Assembly: GCA_013397075.1 (NCBI GenBank)
Contig: VWZS01004853.1
Coordinates: 1-64,000, forward strand
Direction of reading: 5' to 3'
Length of the DNA stretch: 64,000 nucleotides
Source: Rhabdornis inornatus
Lineage: Eukaryota > Chordata > Aves > Passeriformes > Rhabdornithidae
How positions within the stretch are numbered: the first letter of the stretch is position 1; the number at the start of each line of letters is the position of its first letter. Below, one piece after another: positions 38,801 to 47,242 of this stretch. The position numbers were made by a program, and so were the translations under genes. The notes beneath the pieces are model-generated. The model had not been told where the DNA came from. It searched no databases and saw only the letters and a list, made by a program, of their open reading frames with translations.

Positions 38801-41800
38801 AAAAATTGTATTAATACCTAAAAATTAATACGAATTATTCAACTGTAGGAAAAAAACCCCAACAAAACAAACTTAATAAATCAGAAAACATCAATGCTAT
38901 GGGCAAAAAGTACTTTTTCTCCTTCCGGAACAAAATAAACCAGAGAAAATAATGGAAAGCTGATATATTGACAGCACATAAGTATGGTAATATAATGTAC
39001 CCCAGTCAAAATTGTTTTATGGGAAAAACTTGTATCAATATGATTTGATTTTGTTAGCAAGATTAGAAGTGTGAAGGATAAAGTTGAAGGTTGTAGTGTG
39101 AATTTTAAGAGTGTAAGAATTTACACAATAATGTGATTACAAACTAGTAACCCCAGTAAAGCATATATTAAACTGAATTGTGAAATGACTAGTGGCAGAA
39201 GCTGTCAAGAGAAACTATGTCAAAACACAGATGGTTTGTAAGAATGAGTAAAATTTGCTACAGCTTGAAATTTGAATAAATGAACTGAAAATACACAAAT
39301 TTATAGTAACTTCAGTGAATAACAAAAGCTGACACAATACAAAGTGAGGATTTCAGGGCAGCCACATATGCAGCCTCTTGCAAAGGGAACTTCAAGCAGT
39401 GTGCATTTAATACAGTGAATACAACAGTCTAGTATGTGTATGCAGAACAGGGAAACAAAGACAGGAGACCTAGAAAACAGTGATGGATTTAAGGCTCTCC
39501 CAGCGAGATAACAGCACAGTACAGAACCCCTGAAAGAAAAAATCTTACTGTTGTAGCTCCCTAAAGAGAAACAACTCAAGAAACTAACTTAGGGCTTTCA
39601 AGTAGTACCTACAAGTTGTTTCCTCAGTGACTATATAAAGATGCACAGGGCAATGAGCTACATTGCCAAGCAGCAGAACAGCTCAGGAACAAACAACTCT
39701 CCATCCTCTTTGTCTTTCAGAAATGAGATTATCAATAAACCATAACCAATCATCGCTGTACCACTAATGGACCTGCCGCTTTCACCTAAAAAAATTATAC
39801 AGAAAATGGCTACTTTTTCTGCAAATATGCTGAAGATTTCTAAGTATTTCTGTAAAAGTGGATGAGGCAAAACAGAACTTTGAATCATTAATTCAAAATC
39901 ACAATGCCTTAAGAGCTGTCCCTGAAAGTACTGGCTTCCATGAGAAATCAGAGCCCCAGTATGCTAAAATTAGCAAGTCAGCTGCTAAATTCTTCATCTG
40001 TCCTGGTTTTTGCCAAGCTACCTATCAGCATCAGAAGTAACCTACTAGTCTGTGATAAAACAGCAGGTAACAATCACATCAGAAGGCTTGTTCAAGTCTT
40101 GTGACCAGGTACACAAAAATCAAGCACGCCTTGAATCTTAGGGTTACAGAAACCATGCACAGACACAGCAATTTTCTCCAAAAGTTGAACAGAGTGACTA
40201 CTTATATATTGTTCTCGTCACAATTCTCTATAAAGATGAAAAGCAATGGTTATAAGTGAAATTATTTTATTCTTGAATGTTAAAGATAACAATAAAAAAC
40301 TGAAAATAAAAATGCAGAAATAACACAAAAAAGAGAACCCAGTAATATAAATGAGACTCATTAATTAGATCTATTTTCAGACTTTTAATAAGCACATTAA
40401 CTTAAAATATTAAGAGATCTTTTTATAAGGCATGAAACTTAGAAATTATGTTGCACCTTTTACAAAACTGCTGTAAACTCTTAGTAAATACTACACGGAC
40501 CAGCATTTGCTGGGAAGCAATTCCAGTACACGTGAAGCTTGTTAATGCACTGTCCTGCTACATTGACCCAGGCTCTCTGTAATGCCTCAGATAACAGCAA
40601 AAGCTAAGGGTGGAAGGAAAGCAACCAAGTTTACCAGCAAAATGAACTTACCTCTATATCGGAAACTCTCTTCAGCACATTCCTTGAGGAGTCTTCTTTC
40701 CTCCTCTGTTGGAACATAAGGCCTAGGTACTTCCCTCTTTCATCAAGGAAATAAATTAGAAAAGAATGGACAAAAGAACAGTTTGAGGGCATTTTTCAAT
40801 TAAAAAACTTAATGTCTAACTTTCACACTTTGTAGTTTCTATACTTTCACCCAGCTATACTTAAGAAACCAATGCCTTTTGTCCATAAATGTCACTTGAA
40901 ACAGATAATTTAAAAAAATACAATGCTTCTAAAAATGGCGTGAGAGAGCAGGAAGAAAAGCCTGCTTTGGCCCCTCCAACCAGCCTTCCAAACAGCTGAC
41001 ATCTGACAGATCATTAAGTGCCTTTTTAAAGTATTTCTCAGGGTTTCAAAGACTGTGTGTCGTTGGTTCACACGGATGTAGTTCAGCGAGAGCTGACCAG
41101 CTGTTTTGCCAGTGTGTGAGAGGTTTGCGCAGAGGTGCCTGACCCTATCCCGCCGTGAGAGCCGTGTCGCCGGGCAGGGCAGCACTGCCTGGCCAGGAGC
41201 AGCACAGCTGTGAGAAGGCCATCGGCACCAGGGGAACAGAGAATCACAGAATCAACTGGGTTGGAAAAGACTTCTGAAAAGTCATCTAAGGCTGAACACC
41301 ACTTTGTCAAGCAGACAGTGGCACTAAGTGCTATGTCCAGTCTTCCCTGTAACACCGCTAGGGACGGTGACTCCAGAACCTCCCCGAGCATTCCATTCCA
41401 ATATCTAATAACCCATCCTGTGAAGAAATTCCTCCTAGTGTCCACTCTAAACCTCCCCTGGTGGAGCTTAATACTATGCTCTCTTGTCCTATCGCTGGTT
41501 GCCTGGGAGAAGAGGCCGATCCCCACCTGGTCACTTGAAGCGTCCTTTCACGCAGTTGTAGACAGTGAAAAGGTCTCCCTGAGCTTCCTTTTTTCCAGGA
41601 TAAACAACCCCAGCTCCCACAGCCACTCCTCATAAGACTTGTACTCCAGACCCCTCAGGAGCTCCGTTGCCCTTCTCTGGACATGCTCCCGCACTTCAGA
41701 GCCATTCCTAATTGAGGAGCCCAAATCTGAATGTAGTACTTGAGGTGTAGCCTCACCAGTGCCGAGTAGAGGGGGATGGTGACTTCCCTGGTCCTGCAGA

Positions 41801-42127
41801 CCACACTACTCCTGAAACAGGCCTGGATGCCATTGGTACCTGAGCACATCGTCGGCTCACGGTCAGACATGAACACCTCCTTACCTCCTGCCAGGACCTC
41901 CCGCCCGGCCCCCCGAGAGGCCTCAAGGGCACCGGCCTCGCGTGGAGCTCAGGGCAGGGGCGGCCGAGCGGCTGACAGGAATCCCCTTTCCCTGGACCGA
42001 GCCGACCGCCTCGCCCCCCACATCGACGCCCCCAGCCCCACCAGGTTTCCCCGCGGCAGCGACGCCGAGCCAACGCAGTTACCTCGGCCGCGTCGCCGCC
42101 GGAGCCGGGTCCCTGCCCGGCCTCCAT
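26808..42127 (-). CDS. OCIAD1: OCIA domain-containing protein 1
   Basis: Spliced CDS on the - strand, 5' to 3': 42127-42083, 40736-40652, 37183-37130, 36646-36599, 33695-33566, 31389-31184, 29814-29665 and 26845-26808. This totals 756 nt, or 251 residues plus TAA; human has 245. All junctions are GT..AG in phase. The start is MEAGQGPGSGGDAAE in the CpG island. Residues ~16-110 are the OCIA domain: VPTEEERRLLKECAEES (23-39), hydrophobic segment 1 (~45-59), loop with SRFGSF, and segment 2 with GYLAGKISY (~83-91) followed by CSEKFKKLKDSPIG (95-108). Then comes a Ser-rich tail with SSYEPIPFSASLNESSPTG and GITYEELRNKHRQTYDV, ending KYGDTWDE as in mammals. OCIAD1 is an inner mitochondrial membrane/endosomal protein reported to associate with prohibitins and to affect complex III assembly and STAT3 signalling. 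Oddities: the usual Trp of the ESFW motif is Arg41, and TQG is not conserved. Confidence 0.95.
26846..29664 (-). other. OCIAD1: OCIAD1 intron 7
   Basis: 2.8-kb intron; no exon, RNA gene or recognised repeat is seen. Confidence 0.7.
29665..29814 (-). CDS. OCIAD1: OCIAD1 exon 7
   Basis: 150 nt, acceptor ttttcag, donor GAAG|gtaata. Residues 191-239 include the basic KKKGITYEELRNKHRQTYDV stretch conserved in OCIAD1 proteins. The open frame continues beyond the donor into the intron for a few codons, but the splice site and the exon 8 match show where it ends. Confidence 0.93.
29815..31183 (-). other. OCIAD1: OCIAD1 intron 6
   Basis: 1.4-kb intron; nothing recognised. Confidence 0.7.
31184..31389 (-). 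CDS. OCIAD1: OCIAD1 exon 6 (Ser-rich tail)
   Basis: 206 nt, acceptor ttttccag, donor CAAG|gtgagt. Residues 122-189 are rich in Ser, Asp and Tyr, with no membrane segment. The segment SSYEPIPFSASLNESSPTG is close to mammalian OCIAD1. Confidence 0.93.
31390..33565 (-). other. OCIAD1: OCIAD1 intron 5
   Basis: 2.2-kb AT-rich intron; nothing recognised. Confidence 0.7.
33566..33695 (-). CDS. OCIAD1: OCIAD1 exon 5 (second membrane segment)
   Basis: 130 nt, acceptor acaaag, donor CCTAA|gtaaga. Residues 79-120: AGMCGYLAGKISYLPTCSEK, then KKLKDSPIGDVLRQAQRHSS. The GY-AGK-SY core is the OCIAD1 version of the motif in OCIAD2 exon 6. Confidence 0.93.
36034..36292 (-). mobile_element. CR1 LINE fragment, 3' part, reverse orientation
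   Basis: Starts with 'gaatcactgaatcatgg', the reverse complement of the CR1 3' tail. It continues through 'catctagttccaaccctgtt' near 36078, 'ggcctcatccaacctggccc' near 36140 and 'gggcaacctgtccaccatct' near 36196, to 'cacctcttttagtttaaaac' near 36261. Non-coding. Confidence 0.85.
36293..36510 (+). mobile_element. CR1 LINE fragment, forward orientation, abutting the previous copy
   Basis: Forward CR1 3' segment: 'attaggaaaaggttcttc' near 36298, 'actggaacaggctccccagg' near 36334, 'aagcagtcacagcacccagc' near 36355 and 'ttaggggtccctgccaactt' near 36470. It directly adjoins the reverse copy, giving a diverged inverted repeat. Confidence 0.75.
36599..36646 (-). CDS. OCIAD1: OCIAD1 exon 4 (inter-membrane loop)
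   Basis: 48-nt micro-exon, acceptor ttttcag, donor GCAT|gtaagt. Encodes VLRDSSRFGSFIKVA. SRFG is shared with OCIAD2 exon 5, which has the same length and phases. Confidence 0.92.
36647..37129 (-). other. OCIAD1: OCIAD1 intron 3
   Basis: 0.5-kb AT-rich intron; nothing recognised. Confidence 0.75.
37130..37183 (-). CDS. OCIAD1: OCIAD1 exon 3 (first membrane segment)
   Basis: 54-nt micro-exon, acceptor ttcacag, donor AAAAG|gtaaag. Encodes FPLAAVSMLGTSFLIRK after the split Ala codon. SML is kept but the usual TQG triplet is not, unlike OCIAD2 exon 4 of the same length. Confidence 0.92.
37184..40651 (-). other. OCIAD1: OCIAD1 intron 2
   Basis: 3.5-kb AT-rich intron. It contains an A/C low-complexity tract at 38540-38610. 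No additional exon is seen. Confidence 0.7.
38540..38610. repeat. A/C-rich low-complexity tract
   Basis: About 70 bases of mostly acaaa/aacaa words followed by an A run and cccc. Confidence 0.7.
40652..40736 (-). CDS. OCIAD1: OCIAD1 exon 2
   Basis: 85 nt, donor AGAG|gtaagt. The acceptor is read as gatgaaag|AGG because that keeps phase 0 with exon 1; the gag two bases further on would hit an in-frame stop. Encodes REVPRPYVPTEEERRLLKEC and then AEESFRYR, the start of the OCIA domain. Human has about seven more residues between VPRP and the tyrosine. Confidence 0.88.
40737..42082 (-). other. OCIAD1: OCIAD1 intron 1
   Basis: 1.3-kb intron. A large reverse CR1 copy (41083-41870 at most) fills most of it, ending ~200 bp from the exon 1 donor. 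Confidence 0.75.
41083..41870 (-). mobile_element. CR1 LINE fragment including end of ORF2, reverse orientation
   Basis: The CR1 landmarks run in reverse from 'gaatcacagaatcaactggg' near 41241, through 'aggaggaatttcttcacagg' (in reverse) near 41410 and 'gaggagtggctgtgggagct' (in reverse) near 41610, to about 41870. A - strand frame at 41083-41526 reads LHQGRFRVDTRRNFF and YWNGMLGEVLESPSLAV, the usual C-terminal remnant of CR1 ORF2. It is broken and 5' truncated. The part below 41236 is only frame overrun and may not belong to the element. Confidence 0.85.
42083..42127 (-). CDS. OCIAD1: OCIAD1 exon 1 (coding part)
   Basis: 45 nt encoding MEAGQGPGSGGDAAE, context gcggccATGG (good Kozak), donor GAG|gtaact, phase 0. 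The N-terminus differs from the mammalian MNGRAD start, as expected for this poorly conserved end. Confidence 0.85.
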
Positions 42128-42170
42128 GGCCGCCGTGACCCGGAACTGCGCGCGGCGCCGCAGAGCGCAG

Positions 42171-42182
42171 TGCGCGTGCGCG
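42171..42182. promoter_or_regulatory. NRF-1 binding site
   Basis: On the - strand this reads CGCGCACGCGCA, an exact match to the NRF-1 consensus YGCGCAYGCGCR. It lies ~45 bp upstream of the OCIAD1 ATG. NRF-1 drives many nuclear genes for mitochondrial proteins. Confidence 0.7.
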
Positions 42183-42260
42183 CAGGCGCCGCTCCCGCAG
42201 GGCAGCCGGGCCGCGGTGGGGCTGGCTCGGCACAGCGGCACTGCCGGCTTTGAGGACGGG

Positions 42261-45200
42261 CTCGCGTTCCTGCTAAGGGGTAGCCAAAACCTTTTGTCTG
42301 TCCCTGCCTAGCTCCAGCTGTAGGTACGTTACCCACAGGTTTGTTAACCGCTTGCTAAAGATGCGTGGCCAGAATTTCCCAAAAGGAAAGGATCTCTGTT
42401 GCCTAAAAAAAAAGATTTTTCTGAATCAGGACTAAGCAAGGGCCTAGTGGGCAACTCTTGAGCTCGAAAGTGTTATAAATTTGGTGGTTAGGATTGTCTG
42501 GGAGTGGAAGACTAGGAAGTTGTGTGTTTGATTCTAGCTAATGCCGTGGAAATGGCAGCTTTAGAGGGTGCTTGCAGTTTATGAGAAATAAGGAAAAGTT
42601 GAGGGAAAAAAAATGTTTTTGATAGCGCAGTGTATGCCTTGGCATTTTCTTGTAAACAAGGAGTATTGTGGCTTGAGTTCATCATGTGCTGATATGCCCG
42701 TACTTGCCTGTGGAATGTACCACTCCCTTTAAGCCTTTCCTATAGCAAACCATTGTCTCTTTACCCTGGAATTTGGCTTAAATTGCTGCTTTCTGATGGC
42801 TGTACAAAAGAAAGTCCATGCCTGAAGATAGGAGAAGGAAGGTTTTTGTGATTGAAAGGTCAAAAATCGGTAGAGAACTATAAAAGGAACACTGTGAATA
42901 TGTGAAGGGCTTAGGGCAAATGGATTAATGAAAGCTGTAGAGATTGGATTCTTGTAACAAGATGAGTGGATAGAACCAGAAACTATGTATAGTGGGGTTC
43001 TTTTATTCATACGTCTCATCATACAATAAATACATTTCTAATTTACATGCGATTGGAAGTAATTTGTATGATCAGGCAATGTTTATCTCTGCTTGTCACC
43101 TGGGCCCATGCTAATGAAACGTTCTCCGATACATTGCCATCCGTGGTGCACATTAGTAGTTGGAAGGCAAAAGATTTTGGCTTCATCAGTTCAAGACAGT
43201 TTTGTTTATGGGACTATAGCACATTTATTAAGACAACTTATTTCATGCTTTTTCCCACTTATCTTTCAGTACATTCTAGGCAAAGAATACAATAGCTTTT
43301 TAAAGCTTGAAGCTTTAAAGCTTTTGTGGGGTAGGACATGTTTATGAATTGCACCTCCTCTAAACGCAGAGCTTCAGTGGGGAGGAAATGGCAGTCAGTC
43401 TCCTTCATTGTAGAAAATAGTGGCTCTGAGCTGCTATTTTGCATTTCTATTGTTAAATTAATCGTTATCCATTCAGTTTTCTAACTTCACTGTCTTCAAG
43501 TCTCTTAGGCTTCTAATGGGAAAAAAAAATTAAAATCATGCAGCAAACTGGTGAGTTTACCATCCATTCAAAAATCTTACCTAGTACAGCCTGCTTGTGA
43601 GATACCTAAATGTTTCAGCTGTCTACATACATCCATTTGTTGGCTTAGAACTTCAGGTGTAGGGCCACATGCAGCATAGATGGTAGAGCATATCTACATC
43701 CTTGGCGCTTCATTCTCTGTACTCAAAACCTGGTTTTGGAGTTCATTCATTGAAAGAAATGCAAACAAGGACACCCTTTCTGACCCTCTGGCCTATTTTT
43801 ACAGCTTCCTTTATACTCATGCTATCTTTCATGCAACTATGAGAACTTCAGTTTATGATCAGTGATGGCATCACCAAGTCCTTATGATAAACGTAAAACA
43901 CTGTTCTCTTGCAAGGCTTAAGACTAGATATTTAACCCCTTTCTTAAATACTATTTTCTCTACTTTCTGCTTTAACAGGTGCCATTATACGATATGCCAT
44001 TTTTTGTTTATTAATCTATGCACTAGAGTAATTTTTAGGAGAACTCTCAGGGATCTTAAACTGTTTGTTTTAACAACAGGCACAATGGTGGTTTGAAGCT
44101 TCAGCAGCTGTTTTATAATTGCTGATCTGTCTTGTTTTAAACACAAAAACGATAGATTATTTGTAATAGCATAAAGTTATATATTTTGGGCCATGTTAGA
44201 AGTCAAAATTATTTTTAGAATTATTACAACTCATGTATCTATGTCTCTAAACTTTTTATCTTTTATGACTTAGTGTCATGTAAGATTGAAGAATATATAA
44301 AAACTTGATAGTTAGCCTTTAGAAATTGCAAGTTATTTCTTGTGAAAGAGATGCCTTGAAGGAAAAATGAAAACTTTCAAATGATGAGATTCTCTTAAAA
44401 CGAACTGATTACTTATGTTAACAAGTTGGAAGGTGTTAAAGTCACATGGTTTCTAATTACAGTACGTTGCAAAACAAAGTGGTGAATATTCAGAACTCTT
44501 GAAGATGGAGCTCAAAGAATTATTAGGGTGAGCTCTGTGCAGTCTGTCAAGTGGTTTAAAAGTCTATCTTTCTGATAAATTCTTTTTCATTCCCTTTTTA
44601 ACAGTCAGTTACAGGTTTTATACGACTCCACTGCAAAATAAAGAGGTGGCCTAACAAATAAGTTTTACAATACTGTATAAGACATAACTAAAACCATTAG
44701 ATATATGAAAGAGTTGGCGTAAATGCTGATCTAGTAAGAAAAGTCTCCAAAACAGGTACTGGAAGTGTATGTGCTCAAGCACATAGAACAATGTGAATGG
44801 TGATTTTTTTTCTGTTGTTTTTTTGCTTGGTGCTCTGGACAATACAGTAAAATACAACAGCTGAGAGGTTCTGGTGGCTGCAAAGAGTTAACAGGACTGT
44901 ATTTGGAAAAATTTCTCCCTAATGAGGAAATAACAACACCTCCTACCAAAAAAAAAGAGCATTGTTGTAACTACTACAACTGGCAAACAAAGAATCAGTT
45001 ATTTGCCTGAAGCATTATGGCACATCGGCAAGAACCAAGAGTGGGTGTCTTTGAGGAGCTGATAGTCAAAGCCTCAATTAGTAAGGACTTTACCCACATA
45101 GATAATGATTGCTATTAACTGGTACTGTAATGTATTTTGAAAAAGGCTTTATATGTTACCTAATCCTTAGAGCTATTTTGTAAAGCTGGCAGGTAAAGGA

Positions 45201-45961
45201 GCGTTTGGGTTCTGAAAGTGGTTGCACATCCTGTAAAGTTCAGGTGCTTAGGGTTAAACACCAGTGGTCTGATTTTCATTGATGGTGAGGTTCTGCTGTT
45301 CTTGTCGCAGTTACATGCATTTATTGGGAAGATCACTGAGCCCCTAACTCAGAATAACTTCAAAATCAGAAGCAACTTGTGACCTACTTTGCTTCCATCA
45401 ATTGTCTGAAATGATGCACAACGCCAGTAGCAATGAATCCTGTTTTTCTTGTTAGGTGCTCTATCACCCACGTCTGGACTGTGGTACAATTGTTAAAATA
45501 CAGTAAAAAGCATTCCACACAATTCTTAAATCGACAGGGAAGAGTTAACCTCAGCTACCAGGATACCTTTATTTTTTTCCTCTCCTACTTTACTTTCCTA
45601 CTGGTTTCTGCAAGTTGAAGCACATCATATGTCTTAAGGGTATGCAGCACATGGGCATAAGTAGTTGAGCATGGAGGGGCTTTAATTCCAAATAAACTAT
45701 AATCATACAAAGTGTGGTACAGAACTTTGAACTTCTAATAGAAATTGTTGCAACTGTTGTGCTGGTGCATTTGTTCTTTGTACTTTTCGCTCAGTTCTGG
45801 TTTTGTCGGAAATGCTTATTATAATACAGTACTTGCGTGACAAGCTTATGTTTAACAGTGGGAAAATTTTGACTTCAGGATTCTTTCTAATACTGTTTTG
45901 CAAATTTTGTGTTATTTTATCACACTTTATATGTATTTATTTTTCTTTCTTTCCCCCACCT

Positions 45962-45996
<35 letters not shown>

Positions 45997-46300
45997 AATG
46001 CCTGGAAGCTTTGAGGCACTTTAACAGAAAATATAGTTACTTTCTAACTAGTTAAAATGTTAATGTTGGTATTGTTTCTATTAACCTTGGCTCCCAGATC
46101 TTTGCTTTGTTTAGAAATACATTGTTACTTCCAACCACCAGACCTGTTGTATTAGTGAAATCCTGGCCAGTCCCAGTGGCAGCTCAGTTTTCTAAGGATG
46201 ATGTTGTGAATTATCTTATTACATGCCTCGCTGCTAGTGCGTTGCGATAAACCTTGCAGCTTGGCGCCTGTGGGAACTACATGAAATCAAAGCGAATATC
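42261..46300. other. Intergenic gap between divergent OCIAD1 and FRYL promoters
   Basis: 4 kb of AT-rich DNA with no gene seen. It contains a 21-base palindrome with a one-base centre near 43299-43320 and a 32-base T run at 45964-45995. Short ORFs match nothing recognised. Confidence 0.55.
45964..45995 (-). repeat. Poly(T) tract of 32 bases
   Basis: Pure T run after a C/T-rich lead. It could be a slippage-grown mononucleotide repeat or the A-tail of a reverse-oriented retroposon. No retroposed body is evident upstream in the - sense. Confidence 0.8.
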
Positions 46301-47012
46301 CAATGGCCAGAGCAGTCCAAGTGCTTTATATGCCACTTAGGGGTGGCGGCAGCTTGCCCTGCCCCGCCCCGCAGGCTTCCTGAGAGCCAGGCTGCTTCTG
46401 CGGGGGAAGCCCGGCGGTTCGCGTTGGTAGAACAACGCGATTAATTCCTGGCAAAAAGGCGGTATCTCAGCATTTGTGCAGCTGGCCGAGACACAAATAT
46501 TTGCCCTTATTCGCTTGGGGGAAGGGCGGATTTTCCGACCGCTTCCTACGGGCGAAAGGAGCCTGACGGCGCAGCGGGGCCTCATCGCCTCAGTAGGCAG
46601 GACACTTCCTTGACGTTTCCCAGCCACGCTGCTGCGTGCCCAGAAAGCCGTTTGATTCTCGGCTACCTTGATGATACCAGCCTTCTTAACTGCAGCGATC
46701 GGTCCTGCTGTCTCCGGGACGCGGAGGCTTCCTGGGGCCGCCCTCTCCGGCGGGCTGGCCCGGTGCGGGGCTGCGTGGAGCCGCCGAGGGTTGGGGCGCT
46801 GCCCTGGCGGGAACCGGGCGACTCGAGGGGGGCGGCGGCCGGTCCTGGCCCCGGAGCCCTCGGCCGCCGCCCCGGCCTATCACAGCCAGGGGAAGCGGGC
46901 GGGCACAGCCAATCGGGGGCTCGGCTCGCCCCTTGGTGCCTCGCGATTGGCCAAAGCTTGTAGGGGCGGTGCCTCGGGGGCGGGCCGGACGCTCCGAGCC
47001 AACGGGGAGGGG

Positions 47013-47013
47013 N
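47013..47013. other. Undetermined base (N)
   Basis: A single N in the CpG island; assembly uncertainty. Confidence 0.95.
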
Positions 47014-47194
47014 GCGCCGCGCCGGGACGTCGAGGTGCCGGAGGGGAGAGGCGGCGTCGGGATAAAGCCGGCGGGGGATGCCGGTGGCGCGCGTCGCTCA
47101 CCGGCTCCCACAAGGGTCGCTCTGAAGTGTGGGGGGAACATCAGCCGCGCTGAAGTAGGCGGCGGAGCCTGGGGCTGCGGCAGCTTCCACCGGC

Positions 47195-47207
47195 GGGGGG
47201 GGGGGGG
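47195..47207 (+). repeat. G13 run, potential G-quadruplex
   Basis: Thirteen consecutive Gs, followed within a few bases by a run of seven Gs, just before the N gap. Such DNA folds into quadruplexes and stalls polymerases, which may explain the adjacent gap. Confidence 0.7.
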
Positions 47208-47231
47208 CGGCGGGGGGGCCGGGAGCCGGGC

Positions 47232-47242
47232 NNNNNNNNNNN
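47232..47242. other. Assembly gap (11 N)
   Basis: Eleven Ns directly after G-rich DNA in the FRYL CpG island. True missing length is unknown. Confidence 0.95.

Larger units (their letters stand above)
41870..42260 (-). promoter_or_regulatory. OCIAD1: CpG island, OCIAD1 promoter and exon 1
   Basis: CpG-dense block surrounding the OCIAD1 start codon (42127), TATA-less. It includes a perfect NRF-1 palindrome at 42171-42182 and an ETS-type CCGGAA at 42140-42145. ORFs of 85-162 codons across it on both strands are GC artefacts. Confidence 0.8.

Noticed and set aside
41753..42336. Frames of 85-162 codons around OCIAD1 exon 1
   Set aside because: CpG-island artefacts; only the 15 codons at 42127-42083 have a donor in phase with exon 2.
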